Origin: Gammaproteobacteria bacterium
GTDB taxonomy: Bacteria > Pseudomonadota > Gammaproteobacteria > Pseudomonadales > Pseudohongiellaceae
Assembly: GCA_003556835.1 (NCBI GenBank)
Contig: PWQG01000222.1
Location: forward strand, 1-18,161
Direction: 5' to 3'
DNA length: 18,161 bases
The translations under genes were made by a program, and so were the position numbers. This document shows, piece after piece, positions 1 through 7,384 of this stretch. Within the stretch, counting starts at the first letter, position 1. Each line of letters begins with the position of its first letter. The notes beneath the pieces were generated by a model. The model saw only the letters and a list, made by a program, of their open reading frames with translations. It searched no databases and was not told where the DNA came from.

Positions 1-382
1 AGAGAATCTGACCTGCGCCAAAGCTCTGCACCACATTGCCATCGGGATCGAGCTTGACGATGGGATCCACGTCCGACCCGGCGCAGGTGTTGGCACCGCA
101 ACGGTCGCCGGCCCAGATGTGCACGCCATCGATGTCCACATGCACGGCGCTGACCGAGCCCCAGTTGCGCCCGTCGGGCAGCGTGCCCCAGTCACGGACG
201 GTTTCGTAGGGATTGGGCAGGTGGTTGATCGGCTCCACCTCAGCATGCTCGGCGGGAGCGGTTGCACCCGGCTGGGCCAGGGCAACGCCCGGCGCCATTG
301 CGAGCACAGCCGCGCCCAGGCCTGCTGCCATCAGGAAGCCCTGCGCGGAAACAGCGCTGAAAATCGATTTGTTCTTATCCAT
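1..382 (-). CDS. Secreted NHL-repeat / beta-propeller-like protein (C-terminus beyond the window)
   Basis: Only the N-terminal 127 residues are visible because the gene runs off the left edge. The start ATG is at 382 with GAGGTGATCA just upstream as a ribosome site. Residues 1-36 form a signal peptide: a charged MDKNK start, a hydrophobic stretch ending in APGVALA, and a likely cut before QPGA. The mature part has DWGTLPDGRNWGSVSAVHVD, then HIWAGDRCGANTCAGSD and VKLDPDGNVVQSFGAG. That last pattern, in which a hydrophobic strand is followed by DPDG and VxxFG, is typical of NHL or SMP-30-like propeller blades. By family knowledge such proteins are periplasmic or outer-surface binding proteins or lyases; the substrate cannot be told. 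Two cysteines four residues apart could form a disulfide. The upstream neighbour on the same strand is the methyltransferase gene, 98 bp away, and the gap holds a possible promoter. Confidence 0.8.
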   Translation of the reverse strand, partial: MDKNKSIFSAVSAQGFLMAAGLGAAVLAMAPGVALAQPGATAPAEHAEVEPINHLPNPYETVRDWGTLPDGRNWGSVSAVHVDIDGVHIWAGDRCGANTCAGSDVDPIVKLDPDGNVVQSFGAGQIL

Positions 383-450
383 TGATCACCTCGATGAACT
401 GCAAAAAAGCTGCGTCCCGGACCGCTTTGGCGCGGAACAGTGAGACGGCA

Positions 451-479
451 AACATGTACTTTTGCCGCGCGGCTGTCAA
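451..479 (-). promoter_or_regulatory. Possible sigma-70 promoter for the NHL-like gene
   Basis: On the minus strand a perfect -35 hexamer TTGACA lies at 479-474. With a 17-base spacer the -10 position reads CATGTT (456-451), which is weak at 3 of 6 matches. The spacer contains a 10-base perfect palindrome, GCCGCGCGGC (464-473), which could be an operator or chance in GC-rich DNA. The site is about 70 bp before the start of the NHL-like gene. The strong -35 is seen; promoter activity is inferred. Confidence 0.3.
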
Positions 480-480
480 G

Positions 481-1239
481 TCAATCCGGCTTGCGCCAGC
501 AGGCCAGACTGGTGCCGGCAATGGCACGGATACCCGGAATTTCTTCCCTGTCCAGCTCCTCCAGGGCCTGTGTCACGCCTTCCCAGATGCCATAGTCATG
601 CCAGACCAGCATCCCACCGGGACGCAGCAATTTCACCGCCTGGCGGGAATCGGAGAGGACATAGGGCGCGGCGTGTGAGGCATCCACAAAGACCAGGTCA
701 CAACAGCCGTACCAGGGACTGAAATCAAAACGGGCCGAATCCCCCAGGTGCTGCTCGATACGGTCCGTGACCTCGGGATGTGTCCCACGGTAGCGGTCAA
801 TGCGGGCACCGGATACCGGTTTGTCCACCATATGCCGCTCTCCCGCATCGAGTGGCAAAGCGGACTCCACATCGGCAGGCAGGTCCAGGGTCAATACGCG
901 ACACCCGTCAGGCACGGAAAAGGCCAGGTTGAGGGTGGTCCGCCCATCGAAGGTGCCGATCTCGAACACCAGGCTGTCCGCGCGACAATCGGCGGCAAGC
1001 AGGGACAGGATGGCCAACTCGCTGGAACGCACGTTGCCATTGGCTTTATTTGTCTCGCGCAGCGGCACCATCCGCCGGCGCGTGAGATTCCGCCACGACA
1101 CGCGGGGCAGTGTGATCGGCTGCAGACCCCGCGCCTTCTTGCCCCGCAGGCGACGTGTCAGCCGTCGCCAGCTGCGCGCCAGGCCGGACAGTGGAGCTTG
1201 CACGTACAAGGCGCGGCCGCCATCCAACCAGGTTTTCAA
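481..1239 (-). CDS. Class I SAM-dependent methyltransferase (Methyltransf_24-like)
   Basis: This protein of about 252 residues has a basic N-terminal stretch (RSWRRLTRRLRGKKARG) followed by a Rossmann methyltransferase core. Motif I is LVFEIGTFDGRTTLNLA (SAM binding), motif II ends in LTLDLPAD, and a later strand reads CCDLVFVDASHAAPYVLSD, then LLRPGGMLVWHDYG. The VDASHxxxYVxxD and LxPGGxxxWHDY pattern is typical of Methyltransf_24 enzymes, often linked to glycan or small-molecule methylation; the substrate is unknown. The start is uncertain. ATG codons at 1299 and 1278 have poor ribosome sites. The TTG at 1239 follows AAGGGTGAAGCG and leaves room for the divergent promoters at 1264-1293, so I prefer it. 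The next gene downstream on the strand is the NHL-like gene. Confidence 0.82.
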   Translation of the reverse strand: MKTWLDGGRALYVQAPLSGLARSWRRLTRRLRGKKARGLQPITLPRVSWRNLTRRRMVPLRETNKANGNVRSSELAILSLLAADCRADSLVFEIGTFDGRTTLNLAFSVPDGCRVLTLDLPADVESALPLDAGERHMVDKPVSGARIDRYRGTHPEVTDRIEQHLGDSARFDFSPWYGCCDLVFVDASHAAPYVLSDSRQAVKLLRPGGMLVWHDYGIWEGVTQALEELDREEIPGIRAIAGTSLACWRKPD

Positions 1240-1263
1240 CGCTTCACCCTTTACCCTTATCGA

Positions 1264-1293
1264 TTTCCACCGGATCATACTATATGCTGTAAT
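1264..1293 (+). promoter_or_regulatory. Possible extended -10 promoter for the TonB-like-anchor gene
   Basis: TTTCCA (1264-1269, 4 of 6 to -35) is followed after 18 bases by TGTAAT (1288-1293, 5 of 6 to -10). The -10 has the extended TGC triplet directly before it. The site is about 37 bp upstream of the ATG at 1330. Its placement implies that the divergent methyltransferase starts further in, at 1239, rather than at 1299. Confidence 0.35.
1279..1284 (-). promoter_or_regulatory. Possible -10 element for the methyltransferase gene
   Basis: On the minus strand TATAGT (1284-1279) matches the -10 consensus at 5 of 6 positions. No good -35 lies 16-18 bases upstream. If used, transcription would begin near 1272 and the only start with a good ribosome site downstream is the TTG at 1239. 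It overlaps the plus-strand promoter candidate, so the two genes may be regulated together. Confidence 0.25.
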
Positions 1294-1329
1294 CTTCATT
1301 CCACGCACGCTTGCCCGGCAAGGTCGGCC

Positions 1330-2931
1330 ATGCTGCACGAAACCGCACCAGCTACAGAAGCAGTCGGCAGGCCCGCCCCAGGGCGTAGTCCCCTTTTGCC
1401 AGCGATTGTGGTTTCCATCATCCTGCATGCTGGCCTGCTTTTCGCCTGGAATGGCGCTTCCTCCGACAGCAGAGCCGCAACATCCGCCCTGAGCGTCACA
1501 TTATCCGGCATGTACGAAGCATCGTCGCAGCCGTCGCCCGCTGACAGGGCCAACCCGGCCACGGAACCTGCCACAGCACAACAACCAGGCAGGCCTGCCG
1601 CGCCCGGGCAAACCGCGCGTCCTCCGACACCCCTGCCCCAGGCCATGCCTCGCCCCGCCTCCGCCGACCCGGCGCAGCATCTGGCCCTGAGCCGTTTCAA
1701 TGCCGACTTCAGGGTAAACGTGGATTCTCCCTTAGCGCAGGAGGCCGTGGACGTCACCGCCGGGGTCACGGCACCGGAGCCCTGGCAGATGGATGTCACC
1801 AGGCTGGAAATGCCGGGTAGCGAGCAGGATATGATTGCAGAGCAGATAGAGCAATGGCTGGATGACGACAATACATTGGCCGGTGACGAGCGGATTCTGC
1901 AATGGGAACACCAGGGTCGCGAATACGAGGCACAGATCCGTCACAGCCGGGCCGATTCAGCCACGGGCATGGAGCGACAGATGGTCGAGATACGTACCGA
2001 GCGCGACGGACAGCAGCTGTACAGCCGGGCCTCCCTGCGGCGCCTGCCCTTTTCCCACTACGCCAAATTCATCAATCAATGGGATCAGGATGTGTATCTT
2101 TCACAGGACGAGGTGATCGGTCGCTTCCATTCCAATACTGCGTTCAACATCGATCGTTCGCGCTTCACGGCCCCGGCCTTCGACGGCCTGGTAAGCATTG
2201 CCACCGTGGTACCCGGTGCCCGCGCACTGATGCGTTCCGGGATATTTTCCGGCGGCCTTGAAACCCGGGCCAGACGCATTGCGCTGGTTAACGAGGGTCT
2301 ACGTGACGAATATCTGCGGACAACGCAGCAGGAGGCTACGGAGGTAGAGACTGCGCAACATGTGTTTGCTCAAGACACATGGGTGGAATTTCACGCCGAC
2401 GGCGGCTTCAGTTGGCGCCATGGGCCGGACGCGGCGATTGCCGGGCAACAAGCTGGCAGTCCGGGGCCCCAGTTTCTGATCGGTGAAGATGGCGCCCAGT
2501 TATTCGTGCAAGGTCAGGTCCGCGGTCAGATCGTGGTCTACGCCCCGCGAATGATTACCATAACCGGCAACCTGCGTTATGCCGACGATCCCCGTCACAA
2601 CCCGGAGACCACCGACCTGCTCAGCCTGATCAGTGATCATACGGTGCAGGTCGCAGCGGGGGATGTTACCGGCCCCGGAGACCTGCACATTGATGCGGCC
2701 ATCTATGCGCCCCGCCGCTTCAGTGTCCGTCGCTTCCGCTCAGCGCATAGCGGCACCCTGTACCTGTACGGCAGCCTGGTGGCCGGCTCGGTCTCGGCCA
2801 CCGAGCCGCGTTACGCCACCCGCATTGAGTTCGATCCCCGCCTGGACCATTTGCGGGCGCCGGGTTTTCCCATGACGGAGCAGTACACCCTGGAGTCCCG
2901 CGACACACACTGGCAGTTGGCCACGCAGTAA
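1330..2931 (+). CDS. Membrane-anchored hypothetical protein with TonB-like N-terminus and polymer-forming-like (DUF4900-type) C-terminal domain
   Basis: This is a 533-residue protein. The ATG at 1330 has AAGG about 7 bases upstream. Residues about 22-40 (LLPAIVVSIILHAGLLFAW) form one membrane helix with the I/LLHAxLL pattern of TonB-type anchors, but no TonB C-terminal domain follows. Residues about 60-115 are rich in Pro, Ala and Gln, like a periplasmic linker. The central part is acidic and unrecognised. From about residue 377 the sequence reads GEDGAQLFVQGQVRGQIVVY, then ITITGNLRYADDPRHNPET, later DLHIDAAIYAPRRFSV, GTLYLYGSLVAGSV and finally YDPRL-like EFDPRLDHLRAPGFP. This succession resembles the beta-helical DUF4900/bactofilin-like region found in pilus-assembly and surface proteins. 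The function is unknown; an envelope location is inferred. It converges with the transglutaminase-like gene with 5 bp between stops. Confidence 0.82.
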   Translation: MLHETAPATEAVGRPAPGRSPLLPAIVVSIILHAGLLFAWNGASSDSRAATSALSVTLSGMYEASSQPSPADRANPATEPATAQQPGRPAAPGQTARPPTPLPQAMPRPASADPAQHLALSRFNADFRVNVDSPLAQEAVDVTAGVTAPEPWQMDVTRLEMPGSEQDMIAEQIEQWLDDDNTLAGDERILQWEHQGREYEAQIRHSRADSATGMERQMVEIRTERDGQQLYSRASLRRLPFSHYAKFINQWDQDVYLSQDEVIGRFHSNTAFNIDRSRFTAPAFDGLVSIATVVPGARALMRSGIFSGGLETRARRIALVNEGLRDEYLRTTQQEATEVETAQHVFAQDTWVEFHADGGFSWRHGPDAAIAGQQAGSPGPQFLIGEDGAQLFVQGQVRGQIVVYAPRMITITGNLRYADDPRHNPETTDLLSLISDHTVQVAAGDVTGPGDLHIDAAIYAPRRFSVRRFRSAHSGTLYLYGSLVAGSVSATEPRYATRIEFDPRLDHLRAPGFPMTEQYTLESRDTHWQLATQ

Positions 2932-2936
2932 AAGTA

Positions 2937-4475
2937 TCAGTAAACGCGCTGCATCTCCTGCAGGCGCGAGGCACAGACCTGCGCTTCCGGCAGCTGCTCG
3001 ACACAGCGCTGCAGATGTGCCATGGCCTGTTCGCGGTCCTCATCAAACCAGTCCCGGTTGGCCCAGTTGACAAAGGCGGCGGCCAGATTTCCCCGAAGCA
3101 CCGACTCTTCCAGGCTATCCAGGGACAGGGACAGGTATTCGCTGTAGACCCGGACCACGCTGGACCACTCACTCATGGACCAGTAGTTTTGCGCCCAGGC
3201 GGCGTAAAGCCGGGTCAGGGCACCCTCGCAAGCCGGGTGACCGGCGCACTCGGTTTCCAACCCGTCAAAGGCCTCCCGCCCCCGACTGAATGCTCGCTGC
3301 GAGGCGCGGCGCTGCGCATAGGCATCCAGGGCCAGGTACAGGTTATTGCGGACACGGTCGGCCTCGGTGACATGTTCGTCCAGCGTATCCAGTTGCCCAC
3401 GGGCAATCTGCAAGCCCTCACCCGGACGATCTCCGCTCATCAGCACATTGGCCCGGGCTGCCTGGTTCCAGGCCAGCAGATTACGGAATTCACTGTCCTG
3501 CGCGGCCTCCTCCCGGGTCTCGCTTAGACGATCCATGCGATCCAGATAGGGCCCGACCAACTCAAACAGGGCCAGCAGCGCCGCTTCATCCTGCTGCTCG
3601 TGGAGGAATTCAAACTCCCGGGTATAGAAGATCAGCCGGTTTTTTTGTGCCTGATGATCCTGCGGCCGCAGATGTCCGTGAATTTCAGCCAGGCGCATCC
3701 GGTCGGCATAGCTCATACGCTCGGGCGAGGCATGCTGGTTCCACATGTTCTCCAGACCCAGTTCCGCCGAGCTGACGATAGTGCGCTCCAGATAATCCTG
3801 AAAACTGGGCACTTCAAGGTCACGCTCCTCAAACCACTCCTGGTCCGCTTCGCCGTATTGCGAGGCATCACGCTGCACGGCGAATCCGTCCTCGGCGGTG
3901 GTTTCCACTTCCACCATCGTGCCGTCCGACAGCAGCAGTTCGACAAAGGCGTGGGAAGGCAGCAGGGCGCCGCGAGTGGAAAGGCCGTAGCGCTGCGCCA
4001 GGCTGATATAGAGCAGGGACGAACTTATACAGTTGTAGACACCATCGGTGAGCACCCGACTGAGCTGACTCTGATCGGCATCATAGCTGGCCAGCAGACC
4101 GTCACCACCGGCGATCCGGCCACTCAGGTAGACCGCATGCATGGCGTCGAGCAATTCCCGGCCCAGCTCACGTTCATCCGTGACACCCGACACCCGGCTA
4201 TCAATCTCCTCCAGCCGGGCAGTGAACTGCTCACGGTGCTGCCTGAATCCGGCTTCCGTACGCACCTCACCGGAGGCAAGCAGGTACAGGGCGAACAGGG
4301 CCTCGGCATCACCCTGCTGTGCCTGCGGGAAGGCGTCCAGGGTGCGTTGCTCGAAGTCGGTCAATGCGGTCCACAGGGGCCCCTCCCCGAATCCGCTGCG
4401 ATCAACAGCCCGCTCGTCAGCCTGCAACGCAAGACTGAACAGCAACAGCACCAGACCCGTCAGGAAACCCCGCAT
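2937..4475 (-). CDS. Secreted transglutaminase-like protein with helical C-terminal region
   Basis: The protein has 512 residues. The ATG at 4475 follows GGGAGTGTGAC. A signal peptide covers residues 1-19 (MRGFLTGLVLLLFSLALQA). A papain-like transglutaminase core is visible: GVYNCISSSLLY with candidate Cys149, LPSHAFVELLL with His175, and the strand MVEVETT, whose acidic residue could complete the triad. Residues about 260-512 are charged and helical with Trp/Tyr spacing suggesting TPR-like hairpins (AAFVNWANRDWFDEDREQAM and AWAQNYWSMSEW). Bacterial relatives in the SirB1/transglutaminase-like group are mostly uncharacterised; peptide hydrolysis or crosslinking in the periplasm is inferred. 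It is last in the minus operon, 12 bp after the dienelactone hydrolase gene. Confidence 0.82.
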   Translation of the reverse strand: MRGFLTGLVLLLFSLALQADERAVDRSGFGEGPLWTALTDFEQRTLDAFPQAQQGDAEALFALYLLASGEVRTEAGFRQHREQFTARLEEIDSRVSGVTDERELGRELLDAMHAVYLSGRIAGGDGLLASYDADQSQLSRVLTDGVYNCISSSLLYISLAQRYGLSTRGALLPSHAFVELLLSDGTMVEVETTAEDGFAVQRDASQYGEADQEWFEERDLEVPSFQDYLERTIVSSAELGLENMWNQHASPERMSYADRMRLAEIHGHLRPQDHQAQKNRLIFYTREFEFLHEQQDEAALLALFELVGPYLDRMDRLSETREEAAQDSEFRNLLAWNQAARANVLMSGDRPGEGLQIARGQLDTLDEHVTEADRVRNNLYLALDAYAQRRASQRAFSRGREAFDGLETECAGHPACEGALTRLYAAWAQNYWSMSEWSSVVRVYSEYLSLSLDSLEESVLRGNLAAAFVNWANRDWFDEDREQAMAHLQRCVEQLPEAQVCASRLQEMQRVY

Positions 4476-4487
4476 GTCACACTCCCG

Positions 4488-5369
4488 TCAGACCATCAGC
4501 GCATTCCGATAGAGGTTCAAAAGCTGCGACCAGGCCCGCTCTGCCTGCTCCTCGTGGTAGACGGCCGAATCCGGCACACACCAGCCGTGCATGGCGTTCT
4601 CATAAACCTCGATCTCGGCCGAAAGACCGGCATTGAGGAAGGATTCACGCAAGGTGGTCTTGGCCTCCGGATCACGCTCGTCATCGTTTTCCGCGATGGC
4701 AATGAGGAAGTCGGCGTCCATATTGGGAATCAGGCGATGCGGACTGTCCGGCTCATCGGTGGCCAGACCACCGCCGTGGAAGGAAGCACCGGCCCCGATC
4801 CGATGCGGCACCGCCGCAGCCGTGCGCATGACCATCGGACCACCCATGCAATAACCCTGGGTACCAATCTGCCGGTTGCTGTCCACCGACGACTGTTCGT
4901 CAAGCCAATCGACAAAAGTCCGGGCATCGGTGAAATGGGTTTCCGCATCCAGCTCGCCGGCCAGAGGCATGACAATGCGGCGTACATCCGGATCCTGGAA
5001 GCTGGCCCCTTCAGGCACCACCGGCGACTCGGCACTGCGATAGAAAGGATTGACCACCAGTACGGAAAAACCCGATTCGGCCAGGCGGCGACCCATGGCC
5101 CGGAAGGTGGGTCGCAGGCCGAGGATGTCGGGCCAGACCAGGACCGCCGGGTGACTGCCGCTGGCCGGGTGCACAAAATAACAATCCGCCTCGCCATCAG
5201 GTGTGCTGATGCGCACATCCTGCTCCGTGATCTGCTGGGCATTGGCCACCGGCGGCAGGATCGTTGCCATGGCCGCGCCAGCCGCCAGGGTATTGAACTG
5301 TCGCCGGCTGATACCCCGGCCCCGCTTCGCGAATTTTTCATTGTCCTTGACGGTATGATCATCACACAT
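4488..5369 (-). CDS. Tat-exported dienelactone hydrolase family protein
   Basis: A 293-residue alpha/beta hydrolase. The ATG at 5369 overlaps the preceding stop (TGATG) and has GAGGAG about 8 bases upstream, so translation is probably coupled. The N-terminus carries a twin-arginine signal, SRRQF at residues 21-25, then a hydrophobic stretch ending ANA (residue 44). The core has GYCMGG with nucleophile Cys174, the acid loop AENDD (residues 226-230) and AMHGW with His261: the Cys-Asp-His triad of dienelactone hydrolases. LVWPDILGL (77-85) is the usual oxyanion-side motif. Family members hydrolyse lactones or esters such as dienelactone; the real substrate is unknown. A Tat signal on this fold means export of a folded enzyme to the periplasm, a recurring subgroup of the family. 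Neighbours are a DUF938 methyltransferase and the transglutaminase-like gene. Confidence 0.9.
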   Translation of the reverse strand: MCDDHTVKDNEKFAKRGRGISRRQFNTLAAGAAMATILPPVANAQQITEQDVRISTPDGEADCYFVHPASGSHPAVLVWPDILGLRPTFRAMGRRLAESGFSVLVVNPFYRSAESPVVPEGASFQDPDVRRIVMPLAGELDAETHFTDARTFVDWLDEQSSVDSNRQIGTQGYCMGGPMVMRTAAAVPHRIGAGASFHGGGLATDEPDSPHRLIPNMDADFLIAIAENDDERDPEAKTTLRESFLNAGLSAEIEVYENAMHGWCVPDSAVYHEEQAERAWSQLLNLYRNALMV

Positions 5370-5986
5370 CACTGGCTCTCCTCGATTCGACGAAATACCA
5401 GGCAACAATTGTTGGCCGGCATGGAAATGGTTTCCTGCAATTCCAGCCCCCGGATCAGGGCCTCCTGCGCCACCCTTTGCCGATCACGTATGCCCTGGTG
5501 GGCTGCGCTCTGTCGCAGATACTGATCGAAACGGGCATTGCTTTCGCTACTGTACTCGCCCTTCTCATTGAAGGGACCGTAGACGATCAACTGACCTTCC
5601 GTTGGCAGGACCCGGGCACAACCATCCAGCATGCCCAGCACTTCGGTCCAGGCGGCAATATGGAAGGTGTTGGCCGTGAACACGGCATCCACTTCAGTTA
5701 CAGGCCAGGGCCATGTGGCCATGTCCAGGCTCAGCGGTGGGCGCAGGTTGTTGCCCGGATAGTCGGCCAGCCATTGGTGTATGCCCGGATGGTTCTGCGG
5801 CAGGTCGCTGGTCTGCCAGACCAGCTGCGGCAATTGCGCCGCGAAGTACACGGCATGCTGCCCCGTACCGCTGCCAATCTCCAGCACACTGCGACAGTTT
5901 CGCAGCCTGGGCTCCAGCACCTCGAGGATCGGGCCGCGGTTGTTTTCACAGGCCTGGGAAAACGGCCGTTGTGATTCCTCACTCAT
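5369..5986 (-). CDS. DUF938 domain-containing class I SAM methyltransferase
   Basis: This protein has 205 residues, the usual DUF938 length. The start at 5986 (MSEESQRPFSQACENNRGPI) fits the family N-terminus, in which an ENN/ERNREPI-like segment precedes the core. The SAM motif is VLEIGSGTGQHAVYFA at about residues 33-48, followed by LVWQTSDLPQN, VDAVFTANTFHIAAW and GQLIVYGPFNEKGEY, all hallmarks of DUF938. The family is a predicted methyltransferase of unknown substrate. The start codon lies inside the end of the symporter gene (8-bp overlap), and its own stop overlaps the hydrolase ATG by one base, so the three are almost surely co-translated. Confidence 0.92.
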   Translation of the reverse strand: MSEESQRPFSQACENNRGPILEVLEPRLRNCRSVLEIGSGTGQHAVYFAAQLPQLVWQTSDLPQNHPGIHQWLADYPGNNLRPPLSLDMATWPWPVTEVDAVFTANTFHIAAWTEVLGMLDGCARVLPTEGQLIVYGPFNEKGEYSSESNARFDQYLRQSAAHQGIRDRQRVAQEALIRGLELQETISMPANNCCLVFRRIEESQ

Positions 5987-7367
5987 TGGCCCGATCCGCC
6001 TTCTCGGCATCCACCCGGGCAAAATAGTCCCTGGCAGCCGCTATCACCTTGGGCGCAAGCAGCAGCGTGGCAGTCATGGTGGGAAATGCCATCAGGGCAT
6101 AGGCACTGTCCAGAAGACCGAACACCGCTTCCAGTGACACCACGGCGCCCAGTACCACCAGTACCACGTAGAAATACTTGTAGACATGCTGCCGTCCAGC
6201 GCCGATCAGGTATCCAAGACACTTGGCACCGTAGTACCAGAACGTAAACATGGTACTGGTGGCGAAAACGAGCACAATGAAGGCGATGACATAGGCACCG
6301 AAGCGACCCGGGAACACTTCGCCGAAAGCCATGGCGGTCAGTGTGACGCCGTTGGCTTCGGTGCTTTCCCACACGCCGGTCACCAGGATCACCAGGGCCG
6401 TGCAGGTGCAGACAATAAGGGTATCGATCACCGGGCCCATCATGGCAATCAGGCCTTCACGCACCGGTTCCTTGGTCTTGGCGGCGCCGTGGGCCATCAC
6501 CTCGGTACCCACGCCGGCCTCGTTGGAAAAGGCGCCACGCATCACGCCGATCGTGATCATGCCCATCACCCCGCCACCAACCGATTCGGCTGTAAAGGCG
6601 TCGCGCACGATAAATAGCAGATAGCCGGTCAGCTCGGGCAGGTGATTGCCCAGCACGATCAAGGTCAGCGTCATGTAGAGCAGCACCATGGCAGGCACCA
6701 GGCGTGCCGCGACGTAACCGACCCGCTGGATGCCACCAAAAATGACACCAGCCACCAGAACCCCCATGGTCATGCCAAAGAGCAGATCGAAGCTGAAGTG
6801 ATTATCGGGATCAACGATGCCGGCTGGCACAAAAACGATATCGCGCATGATCTGGGTGAGCTGGTTGATCTGCACAATGGGAAGTGTGCCGACCAGCCCG
6901 GCCAGGCAGAAGAACACCGCCAGCCAGCGCCAACGCCGGCTCAGGCCTTCGCGGATGATGTACATCGGCCCACCCTGCAGGTTGCCGTTGCTGTCCTTGC
7001 CGCGATACATGATGGACAGGGTGCAGGTGAAGAACTTGGTGGCAACACCCACCACGGCGGTGACCCACATCCAGAACACCGCGCCAGGTCCGCCCAGGGC
7101 GATGGCCACGGCCACCCCGGCGATATTGCCCAGCCCCAGGGTGCCGGACAGGGCCGCCGACAGGGCCTGCATGTGGGTGATATCACCCGGGTCGTGCTTG
7201 TCGTCATACTTGCCACGGAGGATGGCTATGGCATGGCCGAAGTAACGGTAGGGGCGCATGCGGCTGTAGATCGCGAAGAAAACACCACCGCCGACCAAGA
7301 GTGTGATCAGCGGGGGGCCCCAGAGAAATGCAGAAAGTGCCTGCATTGACTGGCCGAATGACTCCAT
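5979..7367 (-). CDS. AGCS-family sodium:alanine/glycine symporter (AlsT/DagA-like)
   Basis: A 462-residue inner-membrane transporter with about 10-11 hydrophobic helices, a normal length for the family. Diagnostic segments are ALSGTLGLGNIAGVAVAI (about 71-88), GGPMYIIREGL (about 131-141), GGIQRVGYVAARLVPAMV, and AFSNEAGVGTEVMAHGAAKT, the AGCS signature near the middle. Family members take up small neutral amino acids (alanine, glycine) with Na+; exact specificity cannot be read. The ATG at 7367 is preceded by a run of eight G (7373-7380) that supplies the ribosome site. It lies 17 bp after the dynamin-like gene and overlaps the DUF938 gene by 8 bp. Confidence 0.95.
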   Translation of the reverse strand: MESFGQSMQALSAFLWGPPLITLLVGGGVFFAIYSRMRPYRYFGHAIAILRGKYDDKHDPGDITHMQALSAALSGTLGLGNIAGVAVAIALGGPGAVFWMWVTAVVGVATKFFTCTLSIMYRGKDSNGNLQGGPMYIIREGLSRRWRWLAVFFCLAGLVGTLPIVQINQLTQIMRDIVFVPAGIVDPDNHFSFDLLFGMTMGVLVAGVIFGGIQRVGYVAARLVPAMVLLYMTLTLIVLGNHLPELTGYLLFIVRDAFTAESVGGGVMGMITIGVMRGAFSNEAGVGTEVMAHGAAKTKEPVREGLIAMMGPVIDTLIVCTCTALVILVTGVWESTEANGVTLTAMAFGEVFPGRFGAYVIAFIVLVFATSTMFTFWYYGAKCLGYLIGAGRQHVYKYFYVVLVVLGAVVSLEAVFGLLDSAYALMAFPTMTATLLLAPKVIAAARDYFARVDAEKADRANE

Positions 7368-7372
7368 CTAGT

Positions 7373-7380
7373 CCCCCCCC
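7373..7380 (-). promoter_or_regulatory. G8 homopolymer serving as the symporter ribosome binding site
   Basis: The 17-bp gap between the GTPase stop (TAG, 7387-7385) and the symporter ATG (7367) contains eight consecutive G on the coding strand, then ACTAG and the ATG. No other purine-rich Shine-Dalgarno is present, so the run must act as one. Homopolymer runs can slip during replication, which would change the spacing to the start. Confidence 0.5.
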
Positions 7381-7384
7381 GACG

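Noticed and set aside
3600..5525. A 641-codon plus-strand open frame opposite the transglutaminase-like and dienelactone hydrolase genes
   Set aside because: It crosses three real genes on the other strand and shows low-complexity shadow composition without domains.
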